Shown here: positions 9,396-17,639 of the stretch, piece by piece
Position numbering within the stretch: position 1 is the first letter of the stretch
How the letters are laid out: every line of letters begins with the position of its first letter
Source: Acidovorax sp. sif1233
Lineage (GTDB): Bacteria; Pseudomonadota; Gammaproteobacteria; Burkholderiales; Burkholderiaceae_C
Direction of reading: 5' to 3'
DNA length: 64,000 bases
Assembly: GCF_019218755.1 (NCBI RefSeq)
Contig: NZ_JAHUWZ010000004.1
Span: 434,001-498,000 of the forward strand
Translations under genes and position numbers: made by a program
The notes under the pieces: model-generated
What the model saw: the letters and a program-made list of their open reading frames with translations, nothing else
The model's database searches: none
What the model was told of the DNA's origin: nothing

Positions 9396-10310
9396 ATGCA
9401 GCCCACATTCTTCGACCCCCACACATACGATGGCGTGCGCTACGAGCACTTCACGCAGGACATCGTGAACATCGCGATGTCGCGACCGGCCGTGCGCAAC
9501 GCGCAGAACATGGAGATGACGTACGCGCTGAATGCAGCGTTCGACCGCGCCGCGCAGGATGACGCAGTGAAGGTCATCATCCTCTCAGGGGACGGCGATC
9601 ACTTTTCGGCCGGCCATGACATGGGCGGCGACCACAACAGAACCTGGCGTGACTTCCGCACGGTGGGCACCTGGGCTGCATTCGACGGCCCGGGCGTCGA
9701 AGGCCTCTATGGAAGGGAAAAGGAGATCTACCTGGAGATGTGTGAACGCTGGCGCAACCTCGCCAAGCCGACGATCGCGGTGGTGCAAGGGTCTTGCGTG
9801 GCCGGCGGTCTCATGCTTGCCTGGTGCTGCGACATGATCGTCGCGGCTGACGATGCCCGGTTTCGCGATCCAACGCTCGAGTTTGGCGTCGCAGGCGTCG
9901 AGTTCTTCATGCATCCGTGGGAACTGGGTTCCCGCAAGGCAAAGGAATGGCTGATGACCGGTGACTGGCTGACCGCTCAAGATGCAAAGCAATGCGGGAT
10001 GGTCAATCAGGTTTTCCCGGCGGGTGCGTTGATGGAAAGCGCGCTGAACATCGCCAAGAAGATCGCCAACAAGGGGAGTTTCGTCCTCAAGGCAGTCAAG
10101 GAATCCGTGAACCATGCACAGGATGTCGGAGCGCGTCGCAATGCCATGATGCACGCATTCGGGCTGCACCAACTTTCGCACCACCACAACAAGCAGCAGT
10201 GGGGATTGCTGGTGGACCCTCAAGGAATCCATCCGGCTCTTCGCGAGAAAATCCGCGTCCGGTTCAATCTGCCGGCACTGCCCGGCACCAGCGACAACCG
10301 GAAATCCTGA
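9396..10310 (+). CDS. Crotonase-superfamily enzyme (enoyl-CoA hydratase/isomerase-like)
   Basis: This 304-residue crotonase-fold protein starts at ATG 9396, 16 bases after the deacetylase-like gene. Oxyanion-hole blocks HFSAGHDMGG and VQGSCVAGGLMLAWCCDMIVAA are present. By eye alignment to mitochondrial enoyl-CoA hydratase, the two catalytic glutamates are replaced (Met in GGLML and Thr in DPTLEFG), so simple hydratase chemistry is doubtful. Hydrolase, decarboxylase or C-C lyase activity on an acyl-CoA is possible. It is probably co-transcribed with the deacetylase-like gene and works with the nearby acyl-CoA synthetase. Confidence 0.85.
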   Translation: MQPTFFDPHTYDGVRYEHFTQDIVNIAMSRPAVRNAQNMEMTYALNAAFDRAAQDDAVKVIILSGDGDHFSAGHDMGGDHNRTWRDFRTVGTWAAFDGPGVEGLYGREKEIYLEMCERWRNLAKPTIAVVQGSCVAGGLMLAWCCDMIVAADDARFRDPTLEFGVAGVEFFMHPWELGSRKAKEWLMTGDWLTAQDAKQCGMVNQVFPAGALMESALNIAKKIANKGSFVLKAVKESVNHAQDVGARRNAMMHAFGLHQLSHHHNKQQWGLLVDPQGIHPALREKIRVRFNLPALPGTSDNRKS

Positions 10311-10620
10311 CCATTGAACGTGCCTTGCCCTTGATCCCGACGTCCTGCCGCCGACGCAGGCGCCGGACCATCTGTTGCGAACGCAGCAATGGCCTCAAGG
10401 GCGAGGCGGTGGTGCTTTTCGTCCTTGGGGCCATTCAGTTGCTGCATGCGCGCACCAAGCCAGTGGCCGCCATCTACTCCTGCAACGCTTGACTGGCTGG
10501 ACGGCTGGACGGCAGGACGGCACTGCGGCATGCCGACTTCCTCGAGCCACCGGGGTAACTACCGGATGGGATCAATTGCGATTCACCGGGCGTGGCGGCT
10601 TTGTGTGGTGAGCACCTCCT
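10311..10620. other. Intergenic region between convergent genes
   Basis: This 310-base stretch separates the convergent crotonase and M24 genes. Apart from a small tandem 8-mer (10495-10518) I see no gene, RNA or convincing terminator. The short open frames within have no recognisable motif. Confidence 0.5.
10495..10518. repeat. Three tandem copies of an 8-mer
   Basis: GGCTGGAC, GGCTGGAC and GGCAGGAC follow each other directly between convergent genes. The array is too short for CRISPR; it looks like a slippage microrepeat. Confidence 0.7.
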
Positions 10621-11817
10621 CTAGCCCACTGTGGCGTAGGCGAGGTCCTTGGGGGTCTTCACCAATACCTCCGGTTCATCACCGACCACTACCGTGTCAT
10701 CGAGCCTGAAACCGCCCAGGCCATACACATAGAGACCGGGCTCTGATGAGTACACCTCGCCGGCCAGCAGCGCACGGGTATTGAAAGCCATGTCCTCGGG
10801 GTACTCATGCAGCATCAGGCCCACGGCATGTCCCGTGCGATGGAACACGTGGTCGGCCAGTCCGGCCATCTCGATCACCGCCAGCGCCGCAGCGTCCATG
10901 TCGCACACGCGCCTGCCCGGACGCGCGGCGGCGACGGCGGCATCGGTCGCGGCGCGCGCGGTCTCGAAGCATTGCACCTGCTGCGCGCTCGGCGCGCCGC
11001 AGAACCAGGTGCGTTCGTTCTCCACGTAGTAGCCATTCAAGCGCGGCAGCACGAAGTTGACGATGGTGTCGCCCGGTGCAATGCGGGCGCCGCATGAAGC
11101 GCCATCGCCGTGCGGCGAGGCCGAGGCGGGGCCGGTCAACGTCCAGCACTTCATGACTTCGAAATCCTCGCCGGGGAACCGCCTCGCGGCTTCCTCTGCC
11201 ATCAACGCGGCCACGGTGTGATCCACTACCTGGACCAGGGCGCCGGGCTTGTAGAGCTCGCGGTAGCGGTCCTGCGCCCAGTCCGTCAAACTGCCGAGTT
11301 CTCGCATGATCTGCAGTTCCTCGGCATGCTTGACCCATCGCAGCGCACGCATCTCGCCGTGGGAAGGGCGCACCACCAGCTCAGGCAAATGGCGCTGCGC
11401 CAGCGCCAGCACCGGGTGCGGGAGATCCACCGCTAGCCGAGCACCGGCCAAGCCGTTCGAGTGCAGCAGGCCCGCCACCACCTCGGGCAATTGCGCTGGC
11501 AAGGGCAGCCTGTTCGTGATGCGGGGGTGCTCGCTGTAGTAGTGAATGCGGTCAGCGTCCAGCCACAGGCTCTGCTTTTCCAGGCAAAAGCGCAGGTGGT
11601 GGGTGGAGAGTTCGTTCATCACCGCGAACGGTGCGCCATGGCGCGGCACAAAAAGGAACACCGGGCGCTCCCAGGGCCAGACGTCAAGCTGGAAGTTGCT
11701 CGCATACTGAAAGAAATCCGCAGTGGTGAAAACCAACGCATCAACGCGCAAGCGGTCCATCAGGGCCTGCATGGCTTGCGTACGGGCGTCGCGCACGGTG
11801 GTGGTGAGGCGGGGCAC
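10621..11817 (-). CDS. M24-family (pita-bread fold) peptidase/creatinase-like protein
   Basis: At 398 residues, it has a creatinase N-terminal domain (about 1-160) and an M24 domain (about 170-398). The M24 landmarks are visible, but the metal site looks altered: NFVLPRLNGYYVENERT stands where D...D is usual, the HRTGHAVGL histidine and SSEPGLYV glutamate are kept, and the last Glu is Asp in FRLDDTVV. It may be a metal-independent creatinase-type C-N hydrolase rather than a Xaa-Pro aminopeptidase. It follows a Bug receptor gene by 30 bases under a TetR-type double operator, so it probably processes the imported compound. Confidence 0.85.
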   Translation of the reverse strand: MPRLTTTVRDARTQAMQALMDRLRVDALVFTTADFFQYASNFQLDVWPWERPVFLFVPRHGAPFAVMNELSTHHLRFCLEKQSLWLDADRIHYYSEHPRITNRLPLPAQLPEVVAGLLHSNGLAGARLAVDLPHPVLALAQRHLPELVVRPSHGEMRALRWVKHAEELQIMRELGSLTDWAQDRYRELYKPGALVQVVDHTVAALMAEEAARRFPGEDFEVMKCWTLTGPASASPHGDGASCGARIAPGDTIVNFVLPRLNGYYVENERTWFCGAPSAQQVQCFETARAATDAAVAAARPGRRVCDMDAAALAVIEMAGLADHVFHRTGHAVGLMLHEYPEDMAFNTRALLAGEVYSSEPGLYVYGLGGFRLDDTVVVGDEPEVLVKTPKDLAYATVG

Positions 11818-11847
11818 GGCGTTCTTTTCCTTCTTCGGGTTGCTTGC

Positions 11848-12822
11848 TTATTGCGCGATGTCGAGTTTTTTGATGAATGGCCCCCAGGCCGCAGCGTCAC
11901 GCTGCACCAGCCGCTCGACCTCGGAGGCAGGCGCCGAGATCGGCTCCAGCGTCTGCGCGGCCAGGCGCTCGCGCACCTCAGGGGTCTGGATCGCTTTGTT
12001 TATCTCAGTGTTGAGCCTCTGCACGATGGCCGGTGGCGTGCCTGCCTTGGCAACGATCGAGTACCAGCCCGGCACAGCTACGTCATAGCCAAGCTCCTTG
12101 AAGGTAGGCACATTTGGAAATGCATCCATGCGCTTGTCACCTGTCACGGCCAGCGCCACCAGCTTGCCGGTGCGCACCAGCTCCGTAATGCCGCCGGGCA
12201 CGGTCGTCATGACCGGCGTGTCGCCAGCCATCAGGCTGGTGGTGGCGCCCGCGCCGTTGAACGGCACATGCTGTAGCTTCATGCCGCTGCGCTCGGCCAC
12301 GAGCTCCATCGACAGATGGGTCGAGTTGCCGATGCCTGCCGATGCATAGCTGATCTGGCCCGGTGCTTCCTTGGCCTTCTTCACCAGCTCGGCAAAGCTG
12401 CGCACCTGCAGCGTGGGCGAGGCCAGCGTGACGAACTGCGTGTTGGCGAACACGGCCACCCCGGCGAAGTCGCGCGCAGGGTTGTAGCTCAGACGCTGAT
12501 AGAGATAGGGATTCCAGGCCAGGTTGGACACCCCAGCGAGAAAAAGCGTGTAGCCGTCGGCCGGCTGTCCCACGGTGTAGCTCGCCGCAACACTGCCGTT
12601 TGCGCCGGGCCGGTTCTCCACCACCACGCTCTGGCCCAGGCCCTTGCCGAGCTGCTCGGCCAGGGTGCGCGCCAGCACGTCATTGCCCGATCCTGCGGCC
12701 TGGGGAACGATGAGCTTGATCGGCCGCGCGGGCCAGGTCTGCGACCACGCTGGCAGCGCCAGCAAAACGCCCAAGGCGACGAGCACTTTCAACCCCGGAC
12801 GACGGTTCAACGGCTTCATCAT
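11848..12822 (-). CDS. Bug/TctC-family periplasmic solute receptor
   Basis: This 324-residue receptor has a Sec signal (LKVLVALGVLLALPAWSQ) and the family blocks WPARPIKLIVPQAAGSGND, VVVENRPGANGSVAASY, QPADGYTLFLAG and LQHVPFNGAGATTSLMAGD. It presumably binds a small anionic ligand. It is the first gene of a two-gene unit with the M24 enzyme; two palindromic TetR-type sites lie 21-58 bases upstream of its start. No cognate TctAB permease is encoded nearby. Confidence 0.9.
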   Translation of the reverse strand: MMKPLNRRPGLKVLVALGVLLALPAWSQTWPARPIKLIVPQAAGSGNDVLARTLAEQLGKGLGQSVVVENRPGANGSVAASYTVGQPADGYTLFLAGVSNLAWNPYLYQRLSYNPARDFAGVAVFANTQFVTLASPTLQVRSFAELVKKAKEAPGQISYASAGIGNSTHLSMELVAERSGMKLQHVPFNGAGATTSLMAGDTPVMTTVPGGITELVRTGKLVALAVTGDKRMDAFPNVPTFKELGYDVAVPGWYSIVAKAGTPPAIVQRLNTEINKAIQTPEVRERLAAQTLEPISAPASEVERLVQRDAAAWGPFIKKLDIAQ

Positions 12823-12842
12823 CAGCCCCTTTCAAAGAGTAT

Positions 12843-12880
12843 GTACCGCGTGGTACAGATTGCAATGAACCGCATGGTAC
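12843..12880. promoter_or_regulatory. Double TetR-type operator upstream of the Bug/M24 unit
   Basis: Two near-identical palindromes, GTACCGCGTGGTAC (12843-12856) and GAACCGCATGGTAC (12867-12880), start 24 bases apart. Each has half-sites ACC/GGT around a 4-base centre, typical of TetR-family sites. The upstream tetR gene on the same strand is the obvious binder. Confidence 0.75.
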
Positions 12881-12905
12881 AGAAATCAAGGGAAAGCGCA
12901 AGTGC

Positions 12906-12939
12906 AAAAAAAGCGCCCGAGCCAGAAGGCGCGGGCGCT
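12906..12939 (-). terminator. Intrinsic terminator of tetR
   Basis: Stem AGCGCCCG (12912-12919) pairs with CGGGCGCT (12932-12939). On the minus strand the hairpin is followed by a run of Ts (12906-12911). It lies 26 bases past the tetR stop and isolates it from the downstream Bug/M24 unit. Confidence 0.8.
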
Positions 12940-12964
12940 AAGCAGAAGGCGGTTCGGGTGGCAG

Positions 12965-13621
12965 TCAGTCAGGATGAGGCGGCTGCGCGATGAGTTGCGC
13001 GAAGTACTTGAGGGCAGCAGTGGTCTCCTTGCGGTCCCCTGTCGCCAGCAGGTCCAGCATCAGGCCACGAAATGTCGCAAGCTGCAGCCTCGCACGCAGC
13101 CGGGCCTCTTTCGGGCGCAGACCCAGTTGGTGGATCATCTGGCGTTCCAGGGGTTCCAGCCAACTTGCCACTACGTCCTGTAGGAAATCCGCATGGCGCT
13201 CAGGGTTTCGCACTGCTCGGCCATAGAGCTCGAACAGCAGTTGCATCACGGGCAAGTAGCTCTCGGTCGAGAAGCGGTCCCATGCGCGCTCGATGTTGCC
13301 TGCCATGCCGAGGTCGTTGCCCAGGATCTCACGGCGCTTGGCCACCTCGTCGCGGCGGATTTCGTGTAGCACACGCTCCCAGAAATGATCGGCCGAACCG
13401 AAGTAGTAGATGAGCATGCGGTGGCTGGTACCAAGGTGCGGTGCGATGGCCCGCAATGACCAGTCTCCGAAGCCATGCGTCAGCACATGCTGACCCGCCG
13501 CAGCCAGCAACTGACGGGCTTGTTCGCCATCGCGCCTGGAAGGCGGTGTCGCGTTACTCCCGGAATCTTTGGGAGCTTTTCCGGGCTGTGCATTGGCAGT
13601 GTGCGAAGGGGGCGTCGTCAT
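12965..13621 (-). CDS. TetR-family transcriptional regulator
   Basis: Taking the ATG at 13619-13621 (MTTPPSHT) gives 218 residues, usual for the family; the frame stays open to 13864 without a family-like extension. The DNA-binding domain is recognisable: LLAAAGQHVLTHGFGDWSLRAIA, then LGTSHRMLIYYFGS at the recognition helix. The C-terminal part is the helical ligand-binding domain. It is followed by a terminator and then by two palindromes ahead of the Bug receptor gene, so it probably represses that unit and responds to the transported ligand or a product of it. Confidence 0.88.
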   Translation of the reverse strand: MTTPPSHTANAQPGKAPKDSGSNATPPSRRDGEQARQLLAAAGQHVLTHGFGDWSLRAIAPHLGTSHRMLIYYFGSADHFWERVLHEIRRDEVAKRREILGNDLGMAGNIERAWDRFSTESYLPVMQLLFELYGRAVRNPERHADFLQDVVASWLEPLERQMIHQLGLRPKEARLRARLQLATFRGLMLDLLATGDRKETTAALKYFAQLIAQPPHPD

Positions 13622-14135
13622 GCAGCGCATTTTCGCAGCACGATGGCCACTCTCCTCGTCCGAGTGTTCGCGTTCGCATGCGATCAATCTTGAACGGTGG
13701 ACCTCCGCTATTGCAGGGAGGCCCAAGGCGCTGCCTGGTAGATTGCCCGTTGAGCGCATAAAGCTGTCGTATGTCAGATGGGGCACAAGCGGCTGCAACC
13801 AGCCTGAAGCAGCCCATCCGACTCCCCGCAGACCTTTGCGATCTTGGCCCCAAAAGCGCCTCAACCGAGGCGCTTGGCATTTCGCGACACGGAATTCTTC
13901 CGACGGACTTTATGGTTGGAATCAACCCGTATGCGGGCCAATGAAAGTCGATAACAGGACCCCATCATCCATGCGGCTTTTTCCATGGTTGATCAAATGG
14001 GTTGTTGTCCTAGAGTCGGAAACACCGCCGAGTTCACCTTCGCACTTGTGCGGCACGCAATCACAGCGGTCAGAGTTCCACCAGGAATGCGGCAAGGAAG
14101 CAAGGATTCGCGCACCGGCACGGACAGGTGGCGCC
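13622..14135. other. Intergenic region upstream of tetR and downstream of the catabolic operon
   Basis: These 514 bases should hold the tetR promoter and the 3' end of the long minus-strand operon. A strong hairpin is at 13852-13875. I see no gene; short open frames on both strands lack motifs and ribosome binding sites. Confidence 0.5.
13852..13875 (-). terminator. Terminator of the homogentisate-node operon
   Basis: A perfect 9-bp stem AAGCGCCTC/GAGGCGCTT with a 4-base loop, followed on the minus strand by TT after the paired TT (4 Ts in all). It is the first such structure after the last gene of the operon, whose stop is at 14136. Confidence 0.7.
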
Positions 14136-14777
14136 TTACCTGATATGGAGCCGATCGACGAGATAGGCTACGCCATCTGTGGTGTACGTCTCGACCACCC
14201 GGCGGAGCCTGGACTCGGGCTCGAAAGCTTCATGAGCCTTCGCGACACTGGCGAGCCAAGCGGAAATGACCCCTGTGGGAGGTACAGGCTCCGCCCAGAG
14301 TTTCTCGCGCCGTGCAGTCGACACCGTCCAGTTCAGCACCGAACGCATCCCTGAAGCCTTATCCAGGTCTTGCAGTTCAGACCACAACGCATTGCGCGTC
14401 TCTGGCTGCGCATGGAACGGAATGAGCACCTTGGTGCATTGCTCTTGAGGTTCGTCGCCCTGCTCCTCCACAACGCACAACGTCCAACCCCTGAGGAATT
14501 GCGGCTCGTCGGCCGGAATGAACTTGGCCCCTACAACTGACGCTTGGGCCTGCCGCATGGCCTCGGCGTCGGAGAAAGACAGTTCGACGACACCATCCAC
14601 GGTGAAGGCCGGCTCACCATCGCTCGCCCACAAAACCTTGTCCACCCGGTTGTGCGTGTATTTGACAATTCCATTCATCCCGAGTGCAAGCTGCGCATGA
14701 GGCCCCGCCCAATATGCACGGAAGTCACTCGTGGCCATACCTTCCCTCTTGGCCAGAAGCGTCATACGTTTCATCAT
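14136..14777 (-). CDS. EthD-domain protein (dimeric alpha/beta barrel), last gene of the operon
   Basis: A 213-residue cytoplasmic protein opening with MKRMTLLAKREGMATSDF and YWAGPHAQLA, the usual start of an EthD ferredoxin-like domain (K.G.s...F..yw...H); a second, weaker repeat of the fold begins near residue 118 (TKVLIPFHAQPETRNALWSE). EthD proteins accompany oxygenases and ring-degrading enzymes; some are cyclases, isomerases or lactonases, others have no proven activity. It lies 15 bases after a longer EthD homologue. Role here unknown, probably a small-molecule rearrangement. Confidence 0.75.
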   Translation of the reverse strand: MMKRMTLLAKREGMATSDFRAYWAGPHAQLALGMNGIVKYTHNRVDKVLWASDGEPAFTVDGVVELSFSDAEAMRQAQASVVGAKFIPADEPQFLRGWTLCVVEEQGDEPQEQCTKVLIPFHAQPETRNALWSELQDLDKASGMRSVLNWTVSTARREKLWAEPVPPTGVISAWLASVAKAHEAFEPESRLRRVVETYTTDGVAYLVDRLHIR

Positions 14778-14792
14778 CTGAAGCCCTTACCG

Positions 14793-15488
14793 TCAGAGAA
14801 TTTGCCGCTCGGCCACCACAAACGCCGTGATTTCAGACAGAAAAGTCTTGGCATGAGCCATTGTTTCCTTGCCAGCGTCTGAACCGAACGCTGCACCAAG
14901 CGTCTCCGCGTCCTTGAACCAAAGCTCGACGATCCCGTCGATAGGAAGATCGCTGTAGGCACAGGGGCGTCCTTTCACTCGTTCCCGTCCAGTGATCACA
15001 TTCTGGCGGTAGGCGCTGACGCCAGACATCTTGCGAACCAGGTCGCCGTGAGTCTTCCATTCTCGACGGAACTCCTCTTCGCTCAGGGTCGGCAGACGCT
15101 TGATGACCGACATGCGCTTTAGGAGTTGGGAGCGCTCTTTCTGTGTAGGCACCGGAATGACCACGGACTGCTCGGCGGTCACGATGTGCAAGTCACCAAG
15201 GAAATACTGCTCGTCCTGGATGAGGTCGTTCGCCAAATCGCTATCGCTGAAAGCTCGGTCAGACTGCTTTGCGTCGTCAAAAGACAGTTGCGAAAATCCA
15301 TCGAAATCCCATGGCCCCCTCGCGAAGTCAATACCTCGCTGCAGTCGATCAACGACGGGGTTTTGCCAATACTCGCGCAAATTGGGCAACTGACTGGCGA
15401 GCGCTCCATGGCTATCGCGCCAATATGAATTGAAATCCTCAAAAGTCCAGTCGACTTTTTTTCGGATGAGTCCCATGCGTACCGTCAT
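14793..15488 (-). CDS. Two-domain EthD protein
   Basis: The ATG at 15486-15488 with GGAAGGA upstream gives 231 residues; a frame back to 15629 is antisense to nothing but lacks a ribosome site. Two EthD-like repeats are evident: MGLIRKKVDWTFEDFNSYWRDSHG at the N-terminus and MSVIKRLPTLSEEEFRREWKTHG from about residue 125. Each domain resembles half of a dimeric alpha/beta barrel, so the protein may form the barrel intramolecularly. It lies between an Old Yellow Enzyme and a second EthD gene in the catabolic operon. The reaction is not assignable from sequence. Confidence 0.75.
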   Translation of the reverse strand: MTVRMGLIRKKVDWTFEDFNSYWRDSHGALASQLPNLREYWQNPVVDRLQRGIDFARGPWDFDGFSQLSFDDAKQSDRAFSDSDLANDLIQDEQYFLGDLHIVTAEQSVVIPVPTQKERSQLLKRMSVIKRLPTLSEEEFRREWKTHGDLVRKMSGVSAYRQNVITGRERVKGRPCAYSDLPIDGIVELWFKDAETLGAAFGSDAGKETMAHAKTFLSEITAFVVAERQIL

Positions 15489-15510
15489 ATGCGTGTCCTT
15501 CCCTTTTATG

Positions 15511-16674
15511 TCAGCTCTGCTGCTCGGCAGCCTCCGCACGTGCTCGCGCCAAGCCGGGTGCACGTTTTGCCAGCCATATGCCATGGCGAATGGGCCAGCG
15601 CTGGTAGTTCGAATCCATACCCAATGCACCCGCCGCGTGGTGAGCCCAGTACGGATCGAACAAGGCCTCTCGACCCAAAGCGATCAGATCAGCCTTGCCT
15701 TCTTGAAGTACGGCCTCTGCCTGAACCGCATCGACGATCATTCCAACCGCCTGCGTGGGCACATTGGCGCCATGCCGAATGCGTTCAGAGAACGGCACCT
15801 GAAAGCCCAGTCCACGTGGCACCGGAAGTGCGCGCGTTTCCTCAGTCAACCCGCCCGATGAGCAGTCGATGACGTCCACGCCGACTTTGACCAACTCGCG
15901 TGCGAGGACAACCGAATCCTCCAAGCTCCACCCGTCAACGCTGCCATCCACTGCGGACAGCCTGCAGAAGAGAGGCTTGCTGGCAGGCCAGACAGCCCGC
16001 ACTCGGGTTGCCAGTTCGACCGCAAGTCTCATGCGGCCATCGAGGCTGCGGCCCCACTCATCGTCTCGGTGGTTTGAGTTCGGGGACAGAAAGCTGGCGA
16101 CTAGATAGCCGTGACCGAAGTGCAACTCCACGACGTCAAAGCCCACCTTTTCCGCCCGCACTGTTGCATCGACGAAGCGTTGAATCGCGTCCTCAATCTC
16201 CTGAGCATCCATAGCTCGGGGCGGGGACCAACCTGGACCTGCAGCGAGCGCGCTGGGGCCGAGCCGCTGCCAAGGCTCTGTGTCGGCTTGCATTTCCGTG
16301 TCACTCAATGCCGCACCTCCCTCCCACAGCGGCTGGCTACCCGACTTTCTGCCCGCGTGAGCCAGCTGGACGCCAATTGCACAGTCGTTTGCGTGCACGA
16401 AATCGATCACTGCCTTCAGCGGCTCGATTTGGCTGTCATCCCACAAACCCAAATCCGCGGTTCCAATACGGCCACGCGGGTCGACAGCAGTACTTTCCGT
16501 CAAGATGAGACCTGCGCCACCGAGTGCGAACTTCCCGAGGTGAACCATATGCCAGGAAGTGGCCCGCCCCGCTTCGGCGGCATGCTGGCACATCGGAGAT
16601 ATGACAACGCGATTCTTCAGCTGCAGCTCTCGAAGCCTCAAAGGCTGAAACAACAGCGGCTCATGGATAGTCAT
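15511..16674 (-). CDS. Old Yellow Enzyme family NAD(P)H:flavin oxidoreductase (YqjM-like)
   Basis: This 387-residue TIM-barrel flavoenzyme has the family blocks LFQPLRLRELQLKNRVVISPM, SWHMVHLGKFALGG, GVQLAHAGRK and a near-canonical HFGHGYLVASFLSPNSN followed by DEWGRSLDGRMRL. The pair of substrate-binding histidines is usually in H.AHGYL; here Ala is Gly. OYEs reduce activated C=C bonds of enones with FMN and NAD(P)H. In this operon it could act on an unsaturated cyclic ketone, opposite in direction to the FAD dehydrogenase encoded upstream. Spacing to neighbours is about 20 bases on each side. Confidence 0.9.
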   Translation of the reverse strand: MTIHEPLLFQPLRLRELQLKNRVVISPMCQHAAEAGRATSWHMVHLGKFALGGAGLILTESTAVDPRGRIGTADLGLWDDSQIEPLKAVIDFVHANDCAIGVQLAHAGRKSGSQPLWEGGAALSDTEMQADTEPWQRLGPSALAAGPGWSPPRAMDAQEIEDAIQRFVDATVRAEKVGFDVVELHFGHGYLVASFLSPNSNHRDDEWGRSLDGRMRLAVELATRVRAVWPASKPLFCRLSAVDGSVDGWSLEDSVVLARELVKVGVDVIDCSSGGLTEETRALPVPRGLGFQVPFSERIRHGANVPTQAVGMIVDAVQAEAVLQEGKADLIALGREALFDPYWAHHAAGALGMDSNYQRWPIRHGIWLAKRAPGLARARAEAAEQQS

Positions 16675-16691
16675 GATGAAATTTGAAAGGC

Positions 16692-17624
16692 TTAAGAGTT
16701 CGATGAAGGCGGCACTGGCGGTCTAGTGCCGAGGAAAGTGCCGGCCATGACTGCGAAAAAGCCCACGAGGTGCCACGTAGTCAAACGCTCGTCCAGCAAC
16801 ATCGCAGCAAAGAGCACGCCGAAAACAGGAACCCAGTAGAGGAAGACCGCTGTGCGTGCTACACCAATAGAGGCAATGGCGCGGTTCCAAAGCAGATTAC
16901 TCAAGGCCGTGGCCATCACCCCGGAGAACAAGATCAGCGCCCATTGCCACCATCCAGGGAAGATCGCCTCAGGGGCCAAGGAAGGACTTCTGATTGCCGC
17001 CTGCAGCACTAGCATCAAAGTACCAACGAGGTAAATGGACCAGCTGATGGTCAAGGGATGTAAAGAGCGGGCAAGGCGCTGCACCAGCGCCCCCCCGGCC
17101 GCAAAGCTCACCACCCCCGCCACCAGCATCAGATCGCCAATGCTCGCACTAGACAGTCCGGCGCCGGGGTGACTAAGCACTACAGCAGAAACACCGCCAA
17201 AGCCCAAAGCAACACCGAGCAGACGTTGCGGGGTCAGGCGCTCACGGAACATGATCGCGGCAAGCACTGCAGACACCAAGGGGCTGAGAGCCATGATGAG
17301 AGCGCCGTTCGTCGCAGTAGACCGCTGCAACCCCTCTGCGAAGAGCAGTTGATTCAGGTAGACCATCAGTACGCCGCACCCAACCAGGGTACGAACTTGC
17401 TTCCAATCCAGGCCGGTAACTATCTGGCGTTTCCAGACCAGAATTCCTGACAAGACAGCTAGCGCCACAACCATCCGCAAGGCTGCGAGCATGGAAGTTT
17501 CGAAGCTGAGGGTCAGCTGCTTCACCACGGTGACATTGAGCCCCCAGATCGCCATCGCGGCGATGAGGGTCACCTGCACCCCAAGTGCCCGGCGACTCAC
17601 AGTGCGCGGACTTTCAGGATGCAT
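16692..17624 (-). CDS. EamA/DMT-family inner-membrane transporter
   Basis: At 310 residues it shows about ten hydrophobic segments arranged as two five-helix EamA repeats (first AAMAIWGLNVTVVKQL, second LMLVAGVVSFAAGGALVQRL). Members export or import amino acids, nucleosides or organic acids; direction cannot be read here. Position within the operon, 17 bases after the fahA stop, suggests efflux or uptake of a pathway intermediate. Confidence 0.88.
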   Translation of the reverse strand: MHPESPRTVSRRALGVQVTLIAAMAIWGLNVTVVKQLTLSFETSMLAALRMVVALAVLSGILVWKRQIVTGLDWKQVRTLVGCGVLMVYLNQLLFAEGLQRSTATNGALIMALSPLVSAVLAAIMFRERLTPQRLLGVALGFGGVSAVVLSHPGAGLSSASIGDLMLVAGVVSFAAGGALVQRLARSLHPLTISWSIYLVGTLMLVLQAAIRSPSLAPEAIFPGWWQWALILFSGVMATALSNLLWNRAIASIGVARTAVFLYWVPVFGVLFAAMLLDERLTTWHLVGFFAVMAGTFLGTRPPVPPSSNS

Positions 17625-17639
17625 GGGTTCCGCGCTTCT

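Noticed and set aside
10495-10518. Possible CRISPR-like array
   Set aside because: Only three 8-mers without spacers.
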